A DNA stretch of 64,000 nucleotides from positions 58,895-122,894 of the forward strand of contig CAZMOG010000001.1 of assembly GCA_964567845.1 (NCBI GenBank). The letters are read 5' to 3'. Shown one piece after another: positions 54,242 through 61,954 of the stretch; position 1 is the first letter of the stretch; each line of letters opens with the position of its first letter. This DNA comes from RGIG9079 sp964567845. Its GTDB lineage: Bacteria; Bacteroidota; Bacteroidia; Bacteroidales; Marinifilaceae. The notes below the pieces were generated by a model. The model ran no database searches. It worked only from the letters and a program-made list of their open reading frames with translations, and was not told where the DNA came from. The translations under genes and the position numbers were made by a program.

Positions 54242-56182
54242 ATGAGGTTTTTATATACCATATTCATAGCATTAATTGCAAGCATCATTTTAGGGTGTTC
54301 TGATGAGATTGAGAGTAAAGGGCTATTTACCTACAATCTTGAAATCAGTGCAACCTTTGCCGAGGAGGAGTTGAGTCGTGCTGAATTTGATCCTTCCGAT
54401 TTGCGTAAGGTGACGTGGCAGGCTGGCGATAAGATAGATGTTTTTGTGGTTGATGCAAATGGAGTTTATGCTACCGGTTCACTAATAACTCAAGATAGTG
54501 GCGATAAGGCATATTTTACCGGACCGGTGACAGCTTCCGAGGGGCTTACTCCACCATTTTCAATTACTGCAACATACGGTGCAGAGATTTTATCGACAGC
54601 TGTTCAGGGAGGTTTGGCACACTTCAGATTGGGAGCATTAAAACCAACAATGGTGGCGCGCGATAATGGCCCAATCTATTTTGTCAACAGAATAGCTTTG
54701 ACATTTAATCAGGTGGCATCGGCAATCAATTTGCGCGATATTCCGGCAGCAGTTACAAAGGTGACCATCGAATCGTTGGGTGATAAGAAGATGTCGGGAG
54801 TATATAGTTATAACATAACAACCGGCGGAGGTAATGCCTCGGAAAACGTTACGGAGGTAGATGTGAATAATGGCTCAGCACATATTGGATTGGCTCCGGG
54901 TGATTATGCTGATGGTTTTAAGGTAAAATTCTGGAATGAGAGTGGTGAGCTTCAATATATAAAACTTCCTTCATTGCAGGTAGAGAAGGGATATAGTTAT
55001 AATATTTCGCCAATTACCGAGTTTGTTCCTATTAAGTTGGAGTTGGCAAGTGCCGAGGCATACCATATCGATGAATCAGGTTCACGTTCAACGGGAGGTG
55101 CAACTTCCGATGTGGCACAATCATCGATTGCATGGGGAAATGTTCAGTTTATGGGAGCTCCGGTTTCGATGATTGAGGAAATGGGTATTCGTGTCTATGA
55201 CTCATCGGATAACATGGTCTATACAACTTCGGGAACTTCATTTACTGTCAAAGAGTATGGTGCGGGTGCTTATAATTGGAATTCATATAAGAGTCATGGA
55301 ACCCAATATACAGTTAAGGCATTTGCAATTGTGGATGGAGAGACTTACGAAACAGCAGGAAGTGCTGTAACATACACTCGTCCGAATATTGTTGTTTCAA
55401 CCCCGACAAGTTGTTATACTTCATATACCAATAAGTACACCAGTGGAGATATTACAGGTGCAAATAATTGTGATGGATCAACGGTTTATCTCTCTGGAAA
55501 TTGTACATATAAGGGTGTCACATCCGAGGTCTTTAATTCAATGGCGGGTAATGCTTATCTAAAATTAGATAATTCAACGACATACAATAGTGCTGTTTCA
55601 GGTCAGACATTCTCGAATAATATCAGTGTCGGAAATCAAAGCTGGACAACTCATACAATTTCATCTGCAGTTGCTTTCGATGGTGTAACATTTGAATCTT
55701 CGTCAAGCCAGAGTGTTATTGTAACCGGATTGCCGTATGTGGCTGCTCCTCCAACAAACATTAGTGAACATCCATGGGTTAACCTTGGAGATGTAAGTGG
55801 TAATGTATCATGGTCATCAAGTAGTGCTGCCTTAAATAGTGGTGTTAATACCGATGTAAATTATCCCGCAATAGGCTCACCGACATTTAATATTCCTGCA
55901 GATATAAATACCAATGTAGGTTTTAAGGTTAGAAGAAATAAATCTACGTTTTTGGGAGGCTCTTTGCATGGAGAGTTAAGAGTATTTCAGCTTGATGCCT
56001 CAAATGGAGAGGGAACGCGTATATATAATTCGAATCTTAAATCAGAGGCATCTGTAGATAATCGTGGAAGTATGATATCTACCTCTATGACCCCGACATA
56101 TAATAGATGGAAAATTGCGTATAACTATGGAGCAGTAGGTCCTGTAACATACGTGGATGTTTTCCAGGTTTATTACCGCTAA
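54242..56182 (+). CDS. Large fimbrillin-like surface lipoprotein, last gene of operon
   Basis: 646 residues. Cys19 (ILGC), then ELSRAEF with Arg46 (Cys+27), an R-A pair like FimA R46-A47. Residues about 25-275 have the fimbrillin-like pattern (VTWQAGDKIDVFVVDANGV, FSITATYGAE, ALTFNQVASAINLRDIP, ITTGGGNASENVTEVDV). From about 410 to 640 there is a module shared with the first gene (DGSTVYLSG, QSWTTHTISS, VTGLPY, SPTFNIPADINTN). It would be a candidate tip or adhesin-like component. The terminator hairpin follows 51 bases later. Confidence 0.65.
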   Translation: MRFLYTIFIALIASIILGCSDEIESKGLFTYNLEISATFAEEELSRAEFDPSDLRKVTWQAGDKIDVFVVDANGVYATGSLITQDSGDKAYFTGPVTASEGLTPPFSITATYGAEILSTAVQGGLAHFRLGALKPTMVARDNGPIYFVNRIALTFNQVASAINLRDIPAAVTKVTIESLGDKKMSGVYSYNITTGGGNASENVTEVDVNNGSAHIGLAPGDYADGFKVKFWNESGELQYIKLPSLQVEKGYSYNISPITEFVPIKLELASAEAYHIDESGSRSTGGATSDVAQSSIAWGNVQFMGAPVSMIEEMGIRVYDSSDNMVYTTSGTSFTVKEYGAGAYNWNSYKSHGTQYTVKAFAIVDGETYETAGSAVTYTRPNIVVSTPTSCYTSYTNKYTSGDITGANNCDGSTVYLSGNCTYKGVTSEVFNSMAGNAYLKLDNSTTYNSAVSGQTFSNNISVGNQSWTTHTISSAVAFDGVTFESSSSQSVIVTGLPYVAAPPTNISEHPWVNLGDVSGNVSWSSSSAALNSGVNTDVNYPAIGSPTFNIPADINTNVGFKVRRNKSTFLGGSLHGELRVFQLDASNGEGTRIYNSNLKSEASVDNRGSMISTSMTPTYNRWKIAYNYGAVGPVTYVDVFQVYYR

Positions 56183-56232
56183 CTTAACACACCAGACTAT
56201 TCACATCACAAAATAATAGTAGTTCTTTTTCC

Positions 56233-56260
56233 GAGCCGTGGGATTATCCTGCGGCTCTTT
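56233..56260 (+). terminator. Terminator hairpin after the lipoprotein operon
   Basis: GAGCCG (56233-56238) pairs with CGGCTC (56252-56257) with an inner GGAT/ATCC pair, followed by TTT. It closes the plus-strand operon. Confidence 0.75.
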
Positions 56261-56340
56261 CCATGTACGCTCAGCATGAGCCTTTGCTAATGGGTGCAAG
56301 TCCGGAGTGAGCCTTAATTGCGAGAATGGTTTAGCCAACA
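56261..56340 (+). other. Structured-RNA-like remnant, possibly a group II intron fragment
   Basis: Between two terminators sits a segment containing GGGTGCAAGTCC, GTGAGCC, AATTG, and TAGCCAA in that order. The order of GGxTGxAAGTCC...GAGCC...TAGCCAA resembles the 5' end of bacterial group II introns. It could also be a fragment of something else. There is no reverse transcriptase ORF. Assignment is weak. Confidence 0.25.
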
Positions 56341-56345
56341 AATAA

Positions 56346-56377
56346 GGGGTTGCTCAACACGTCTGTTGGACAACCCC
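56346..56377 (-). terminator. Terminator after the minus-strand DUF4493 gene
   Basis: GGGGTTG (56346-56352) pairs with CAACCCC (56371-56377), with an inner CAACA/TGTTG pair. On the minus strand it is followed by TTATTT. It ends the gene whose stop is at 56406. Confidence 0.8.
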
Positions 56378-56405
56378 ATTACTGTTATCTGCTTGTTTTG
56401 GCAAT

Positions 56406-57200
56406 TTAGATTTCCGGGTCGATGGTTGGGTCCATTGGAATAAATCCGTTGGCATCGGATAGTGTTGAATTGACTGTTACTGTCAATTTTCCATCGGCAA
56501 CACTTGAGCCTATGTTAAACGTGTAGGCGTGTCCGGCGCTCAATGTGCCATCGAAAGCGGTGGTTACACCCTCAACGCTGATTTCAGAAGGAAGGGTCAG
56601 TGTGAAGGTTTTGTCCTCGCCTCCGTATGTATATGCAATGTTTAGAACAAAATTCTTTCCTGCAGGGAACCATGCAGGGGCAGTTTCTGTCTCCGAATAG
56701 AGAATGGTTCTTGCCTCATATCCCTCAACATGTGCGGTTGCCTGCCAATTTGTTACAATCGAGGTAAGTGTATTGTCGAAGGTAATTGTTACCTGTGCGT
56801 TGGTAACTTTAGCCTCTAACGACAGCTCGTTTACTCCGGTTGTAATGGTTTTTGCAACAACGCTGCTTTGGTACCAGGCCTCGCCACGAGAGCCAACAGG
56901 AGTGGCCTCGCTCTCATCATCGTAGTTGTATGCAATAAACTCGTAGTCGCCGGGACGGAGAGTTTGTTGACGGAAATTAGACTCGGTTACGGTCTGGAAT
57001 GTATATGAATTGGTTAGAGTTCCTGTCCATGCAACGGTCAAACTGTTTGGTAATGAGGTGGTTGCTCTTGATTCTGCAATATTCGATACTGTTTTTATCG
57101 AGATATTTGCAATAGCATCCTGATCCGGTTGTGTGTCAGAATTGTCGCAACCCACAGCAGCTAAAACCATGATAGACAAGAGTAATGTGTTCTTATTCAT
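56406..57200 (-). CDS. DUF4493-type lipoprotein, divergently arranged
   Basis: 264 residues. Cys18 (AVGC), then AESRATT with Arg45 (Cys+27). ANISIKTVSNIA, PGDYEFIAYNYDDES, SRGEAWYQSS, APAWFPAGKNFVLNIAYTYGGEDKTF (in pieces), and a C-terminal KLTVTVNSTL strand match the plus-strand paralogues. Single gene, under its own sigma-54 promoter at 57235-57252, convergent with the five-gene operon. Confidence 0.65.
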   Translation of the reverse strand: MNKNTLLLSIMVLAAVGCDNSDTQPDQDAIANISIKTVSNIAESRATTSLPNSLTVAWTGTLTNSYTFQTVTESNFRQQTLRPGDYEFIAYNYDDESEATPVGSRGEAWYQSSVVAKTITTGVNELSLEAKVTNAQVTITFDNTLTSIVTNWQATAHVEGYEARTILYSETETAPAWFPAGKNFVLNIAYTYGGEDKTFTLTLPSEISVEGVTTAFDGTLSAGHAYTFNIGSSVADGKLTVTVNSTLSDANGFIPMDPTIDPEI

Positions 57201-57234
57201 AGTGTTGATTTAAATCATTTTACAGCCTGCCCGT

Positions 57235-57252
57235 AGCAAAAACCGTGCCAAA
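57235..57252 (-). promoter_or_regulatory. Sigma-54 promoter of the minus-strand DUF4493 gene
   Basis: Read on minus: TTTGGCACG, GTTT, TTGCTA. The GG (57249-57248) and GC (57237-57236) are 10 bases apart. The core is the same 17-base pattern as the 50064 promoter (TTGGCACGnTTTTTGCT). The ATG is 35 bases downstream of the element. A vegetative-type -7 sequence TAATTTTG also lies on minus at 57280-57273. Confidence 0.85.
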
Positions 57253-57310
57253 CTTTTAATGGGGCTTATTGTCAAAATTACAATAATTGGAAAATTTCTA
57301 TTAAAATTAA

Positions 57311-57341
57311 TTTGAACACCATTTTGTTGTGTTTAATTTTG
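57311..57341 (+). promoter_or_regulatory. Vegetative promoter of the xylose locus
   Basis: TTTG (57311-57314), 19 bases, TAATTTTG (57334-57341), an ideal Bacteroidetes -33/-7 pair. Downstream, TTTGTT ... AACAAA (about 57338-57363) is an inverted repeat that could be an operator for the Nudix regulator, which is speculative. The GH31 gene starts 39 bases after the -7. Confidence 0.7.
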
Positions 57342-57379
57342 TTGTATTCTGTTGATAACAAACAAACAGACAAATAAAA

Positions 57380-59758
57380 ATGAAGAGAATTACTACCATT
57401 TTGGCGGCAATGTTGTTTGGTGTTACAACATTGTGGGCAGCTCCGAAGGCGGAGAAGGATGAGTGTACAGCAAAGGTTACGCAGAACGGAGTAACAACCG
57501 AAATTACCTTCTACACTCCGAGTGTTGTGCGAGTTTTAAAGTACCCCGAGGGTAACAAAAAAGAGAAGGTTACCTATGCCGTTATCAAAGAGCCAGAGAA
57601 GGTAAAGGTAAAGAGTGCCGAGCTTGATAACGAGTATCGTTACTCTTCACAGAATGTTGTTGTAACAATCGACAAAAAGAGTGGTGCAATTTCATTTACC
57701 AGACCATCGGGAGCAACCTTGATAAAGGAGAAACCGGGTTCTATGGTGTTTGAGCCAAAAACCGATATCGGCCAGCCAACATACAGAGTGGCACAGCGTT
57801 TTGTTTTGGAGCAGGGCGAGGATATTTATGGCTTGGGTCAGCAGCAACGCGGAGCAATGAGCCAGCGCGGCCAGAAGTATGAAATGTTTAACCGCAATAT
57901 GCATATATGTATTCCTTATATATATTCGCCAAAGGGATATGGTTTGTATTGGGACAACTACTCACCATCAATTTTCGAGGATAACGAGAATGGAACTCTT
58001 TTTGATTCCGAGGTGGGCGATTGTATAGATTATTATCTGTTTGTGGGTAATAATGCCGATGAGGTGATTTATGCAATTCGAGATTTGACAGGTCAGGCTC
58101 AATTGTGTCCGTTGTGGACTTTGGGATTCTGGCAGTGTCGTGAGCGTTACGAGAGTCAGGCACAACTTCTTGAAATGTTACATAAGTATCGTGATTTGCA
58201 GGTGCCTCTTGATGGTGTTATACAGGATTGGCGTTATTGGGGCGCAGATCTTACCGACCCAATGTGGAACTCGATGCGTTTCGATAACCCATTGTTCCCG
58301 GATCCACAGGCAATGATTGATGAGGTTCACGCAAACAATGCTCACATTATGATCTCTGTATGGCCCTCATTCGGTCCTGCTACTGAGCAGTATAAGTCAT
58401 TGGATTCAATCAATGCGCTTCTTGACTTTTCGACATGGCCCACCGGAATAGGTGTAATGGCATACGATCCGACCCATCCAAAATCGGGAGATATTTATTG
58501 GAACCATTTGAAGAACATTCTTGCAATGAATATGGATTCATGGTGGCTTGACGGAACAGAGCCTGACCATTTTGACCGTACCGATAAGGATATGGAGAAC
58601 AAAATGTACTATGGTTCATATCGCAGAATGAAGAATGTTTATCCTATTGCTTGTGTAAAGAATGTTTACGAGAAACTTCGTGTAAACGATCCTAACCGTC
58701 GCGCATATCTAATGACAAGAAGTGCCGCTTTCGGTCAGCAGCGTTACACTGCAGGCGTTTGGAGTGGTGATGTTTATGGCTTGTGGTCGGTTTTGAGAAA
58801 TCAGATTGCAGCCGCCCAGAACTTTGTTTTGTGCGGAAATCCATATTGGAACTCTGATATTGGAGGATTCTTTGCATGGTCGTATGGTGATAATGTTAAG
58901 AACAAGGAGTATCAGGAGTTGCATGTACGTTGGTTGCAGATGGCAACATTCAATCCGGTTATGCGTTCACATAACTCAAGTCCGACCAAGGTTGAGATTT
59001 ATCAATTCGGAGAGCCGGGTTATTGGGCATTCGATGCGCAGAAGAAGTTTGTCGAGTTGCGTTACCGTTTGTTGCCATATAGCTATACAACAGCATGGCA
59101 GGTTGTAAGTGAACAGGGAAACTTTATTCGTCCGTTGTTGATGGATTTCCCGAACGACAAGGCTGCTCAGAACTTGCAGAACCAGTTTATGTATGGAAAG
59201 AATATTCTTGTTGCTGCCATTACCGAGAAGATGTACACCGATAAGGGATGGACTAATGACAGACAACCTGACCACAACAACAATGGAACCGAGGATTTCA
59301 GCGTTGTTAAGAGTGCAAAGGCATATTTGCCGGCAGGCGAAGATTGGTATGATTACTTTACCGAGCAGAAGTTTCAGGGAGGGCAGACGCTTAATCGTCC
59401 TACACCAATCGACGAGTTCCCTGTATATATCAAGGCAGGAAGCATTATGCCATACGGACCTGATGTTCAGTATTCAACCGAGAAGAGCTGGGACAAACTT
59501 GAGATAAAGGTTTATCCCGGAGCAGACGGACAGTTCACCCTTTACGAGGATGAGTTTGATGGCTATAACTTTGAGAAGGGCGAATACACAGAAATTCCAT
59601 TCTCTTGGAACGAGGCCACTCAAGAGCTGACTATCGGAAAACGTCAAGGTTCATACAATGGAATGTTGAAAGAGCGTATATTCGTTGTAAAAGTTGCAGG
59701 AACCGATAAAGAGCTTGGTGTTCTGTACAAAGGCAAGAGTGTAACTGTAAAATTATAA
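57380..59758 (+). CDS. GH31 alpha-xylosidase/alpha-glucosidase
   Basis: 792 residues. Signal peptide (TTILAAMLFGVTTLWA), then GH31: N-terminal sandwich, barrel with DGVIQDWRYWG, the nucleophile Asp in SWWLDGTEPDHF, GVWSGDVYGLW with the acid/base Asp region and NPYWNSDIGGFFAW. The xylosidase/glucosidase choice cannot be settled by eye, but the cluster with xylA points to alpha-xylosidase. Secreted or periplasmic. It begins GH31-Nudix-xylA (gaps 12 and 7 bases). Confidence 0.9.
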   Translation: MKRITTILAAMLFGVTTLWAAPKAEKDECTAKVTQNGVTTEITFYTPSVVRVLKYPEGNKKEKVTYAVIKEPEKVKVKSAELDNEYRYSSQNVVVTIDKKSGAISFTRPSGATLIKEKPGSMVFEPKTDIGQPTYRVAQRFVLEQGEDIYGLGQQQRGAMSQRGQKYEMFNRNMHICIPYIYSPKGYGLYWDNYSPSIFEDNENGTLFDSEVGDCIDYYLFVGNNADEVIYAIRDLTGQAQLCPLWTLGFWQCRERYESQAQLLEMLHKYRDLQVPLDGVIQDWRYWGADLTDPMWNSMRFDNPLFPDPQAMIDEVHANNAHIMISVWPSFGPATEQYKSLDSINALLDFSTWPTGIGVMAYDPTHPKSGDIYWNHLKNILAMNMDSWWLDGTEPDHFDRTDKDMENKMYYGSYRRMKNVYPIACVKNVYEKLRVNDPNRRAYLMTRSAAFGQQRYTAGVWSGDVYGLWSVLRNQIAAAQNFVLCGNPYWNSDIGGFFAWSYGDNVKNKEYQELHVRWLQMATFNPVMRSHNSSPTKVEIYQFGEPGYWAFDAQKKFVELRYRLLPYSYTTAWQVVSEQGNFIRPLLMDFPNDKAAQNLQNQFMYGKNILVAAITEKMYTDKGWTNDRQPDHNNNGTEDFSVVKSAKAYLPAGEDWYDYFTEQKFQGGQTLNRPTPIDEFPVYIKAGSIMPYGPDVQYSTEKSWDKLEIKVYPGADGQFTLYEDEFDGYNFEKGEYTEIPFSWNEATQELTIGKRQGSYNGMLKERIFVVKVAGTDKELGVLYKGKSVTVKL

Positions 59759-59770
59759 GTATTCTTCGTT

Positions 59771-60493
59771 ATGGCGGGCAATAGGATAAATATGAATATA
59801 TCGGTCGATTGTGTACTGATAGGTTACGATGGGGCCTCGTTAAAGGTTTTGCTTGTTAATCAAACAGGAAAATCGTCGGATGGAGTTTATAATGATCGTA
59901 AATTGCCCGGTAGTCTTATTTATAATGATGAGTCGGTCGATGATGCAGCCAAAAGGGTTTTAAAGGAATTGACAGGACTTGAGAATATCGAGTTGCATCA
60001 GTTCAAAACTTATGGAGATTTGGACAGAACTTCGAATCCCAAAGATGTGTTGTGGTTGGAGCGTTTTATGCGTCTTCCGCATCAGGTTACACGTATTGTG
60101 ACAGTTGCCTACTTTGCGCTATTGAAGTTGGATTCAAAAAGTATCCGACTCTCTATGCGCCATAATGCAACATGGGAGGAGGTTAAGTGTGTAGGCACAT
60201 TGGCCTTTGACCACAACAAGATTATCCGCGATGCACTCCGTTCGCTACGTAACAATATCGAGGCCTCGCCCGATATATATTTTGAACTGTTACCTAAAAA
60301 GTTTACAATGATGCAGTTCAGGGTTTTGAGCGAGGTTATATACGATGTTAAGTATGATGTGCGTAACTTTTCGCGTAGAGCGTTGGCATTGCCATATATA
60401 AAGCGTACCGATGAGCGCGAGAGTGATGTATCGCACAGAGCTGCATACTATTACCGCTTTGACAGAGGAGAGTATCGACGACTAAGAAAATGA
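59771..60493 (+). CDS. Nudix-domain transcriptional regulator (NrtR family, XylR/AraR-like)
   Basis: 240 residues. The N-terminal Nudix-like domain (VDCVLIGYDGASLKVLLVNQ, LPGSLIYNDESVDDAAKRVLKELTGLENIEL in pieces) has lost most of the catalytic Nudix box (GxxxxxExxxxxxEUxEE), as usual in regulators. The C-terminal winged-helix region (LLPKKFTMMQFRVLSEVIYDVKYDVRNFSRRAL, in pieces) binds DNA. Homologues in Bacteroides control L-arabinose and xylose use. Its position between GH31 and xylA indicates xylose control. It starts 12 bases after GH31. Confidence 0.88.
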   Translation: MAGNRINMNISVDCVLIGYDGASLKVLLVNQTGKSSDGVYNDRKLPGSLIYNDESVDDAAKRVLKELTGLENIELHQFKTYGDLDRTSNPKDVLWLERFMRLPHQVTRIVTVAYFALLKLDSKSIRLSMRHNATWEEVKCVGTLAFDHNKIIRDALRSLRNNIEASPDIYFELLPKKFTMMQFRVLSEVIYDVKYDVRNFSRRALALPYIKRTDERESDVSHRAAYYYRFDRGEYRRLRK

Positions 60494-60500
60494 GAGTGAA

Positions 60501-61820
60501 ATGAGTAAAAGAGAGTTTTTCCCCGAGATAGGTAAAATACCATACGAGGGTGTTGAGAATCATAACCCCATGGCCTTTAGGTATTACAATCCGGACCGGA
60601 TTGTGTTGGGGCGTAAAATGAAGGATTGGTTGAAGTTCTCAATGGCGTGGTGGCATACACTTTGTGCCGAGGGTGGAGATCAGTTTGGAGGTGGAACAAA
60701 AACATTCCCCTGGAATGCTGCTTCGGATCCGATTCAGTCTGCAAAAGATAAGGTCGATGCCGGCTTTGAGTTTATGCAGAAGGTAGGTATTGAGTATTAC
60801 TGTTTTCACGATGTGGATTTGGTGAGCGAGGCCTCGACAATAGAGGAGTATGAGCAGAACTTAAGAACCATAGTGGCATATTTGAAAGAGAAGCAGGAGC
60901 AGACCGGAATCAAATTGTTGTGGGGAACTGCAAATGTATTTGGCCATAAACGTTACATGAATGGAGCTGCCACAAATCCCGATTTTAATGTTGTGGCAAG
61001 AGCTGCCGTTCAGATTAAGAATGCAATTGATGCAACCATAGAGCTTGGAGGTACCAACTATGTATTCTGGGGTGGACGCGAGGGCTATATGTCACTTTTG
61101 AATACCGACCAGAAGCGTGAAAAGGAGCACTTGGCTCAAATGTTGCGTATGGCTCGCGATTATGGCCGTTCAAAAGGCTTTACAGGAACATTTTTGATTG
61201 AGCCAAAGCCGATGGAGCCGACCAAGCATCAATATGATGCGGATACCGAAACAGTTATTGGGTTCTTGCGTGCACATGGATTGGAGAATGACTTTAAGGT
61301 AAATATCGAGGTAAACCATGCAACGCTTGCCGGTCACACCTTTGAACATGAGTTGGCTGTTGCTGTTGATAATGGAATGTTGGGTTCTATCGATGCAAAC
61401 CGTGGAGATTATCAGAATGGTTGGGACACCGATCAGTTCCCAATAGACCAATTTGAGTTGGTTCAAGCCATGTTGCAGATTATCAGAAATGGAGGTTTTG
61501 GAAACGGAGGAACCAATTTCGATGCAAAAACACGCAGAAACTCTACTGACCTGGAAGACATCTTTATTGCTCACATTTCAGGAATGGATGCAATGGCAAG
61601 AGCATTGTTGAGTGCAGCTGAGATTTGGGAGAAATCACCATACAGACAAATGTTGAGCAAGCGTTACGAATCGTTTGATACAGGTTATGGTAAGTTGTTC
61701 GAGAATGGATCATTAACAATGGAGCAGTTGGTTGAGTATGCAACTCTTCATGGTGAACCCAAACAGACAAGCGGTAAGCAGGAGCTATACGAGTCAATAG
61801 TTGCTATGTATATGAAGTAA
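60501..61820 (+). CDS. xylA: Xylose isomerase
   Basis: 439 residues. YYCFHDVDLV, KLLWGTANVFGHKRYMNGAATNPDF, VFWGGREGYMSLLNTDQKRE (metal-binding), IEPKPMEPTKHQYD, KVNIEVNHATLAGHTF and GSIDANRGDYQNGWDTDQFP are all conserved. It interconverts D-xylose and D-xylulose. No xylulokinase or transporter gene lies in the window. Start 7 bases after the regulator stop; a terminator follows. Confidence 0.97.
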   Translation: MSKREFFPEIGKIPYEGVENHNPMAFRYYNPDRIVLGRKMKDWLKFSMAWWHTLCAEGGDQFGGGTKTFPWNAASDPIQSAKDKVDAGFEFMQKVGIEYYCFHDVDLVSEASTIEEYEQNLRTIVAYLKEKQEQTGIKLLWGTANVFGHKRYMNGAATNPDFNVVARAAVQIKNAIDATIELGGTNYVFWGGREGYMSLLNTDQKREKEHLAQMLRMARDYGRSKGFTGTFLIEPKPMEPTKHQYDADTETVIGFLRAHGLENDFKVNIEVNHATLAGHTFEHELAVAVDNGMLGSIDANRGDYQNGWDTDQFPIDQFELVQAMLQIIRNGGFGNGGTNFDAKTRRNSTDLEDIFIAHISGMDAMARALLSAAEIWEKSPYRQMLSKRYESFDTGYGKLFENGSLTMEQLVEYATLHGEPKQTSGKQELYESIVAMYMK

Positions 61821-61847
61821 TTTTTATACCTTATTGTATCATTACGG

Positions 61848-61885
61848 GGGTGTTCGATATGTTAAAAATATTGAACACCCTTTTT
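61848..61885 (+). terminator. Terminator after xylA
   Basis: GGGTGTTC (61848-61855) pairs with GAACACCC (61873-61880), followed by TTTTT. It ends the GH31-Nudix-xylA unit. Confidence 0.92.
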
Positions 61886-61890
61886 CTGTG

Positions 61891-61921
61891 TTGTTTAGTT
61901 GTTTGAAAATTGATAAATTTG
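61891..61921 (+). promoter_or_regulatory. Promoter of the GH127-like gene
   Basis: TTG (61891-61893), 20 bases, TAAATTTG (61914-61921). The ATG at 61955 is 33 bases downstream. Confidence 0.6.
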
Positions 61922-61954
61922 TGCAGAGTGACCAATATTCTAAAATCTTTGGGT

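Noticed and set aside
56261..56340. Cobalamin riboswitch suggested by GGGTGCAAGTCC
   Set aside because: The conserved B12-box (GCCACTG) is absent and there is no cobalamin gene downstream.
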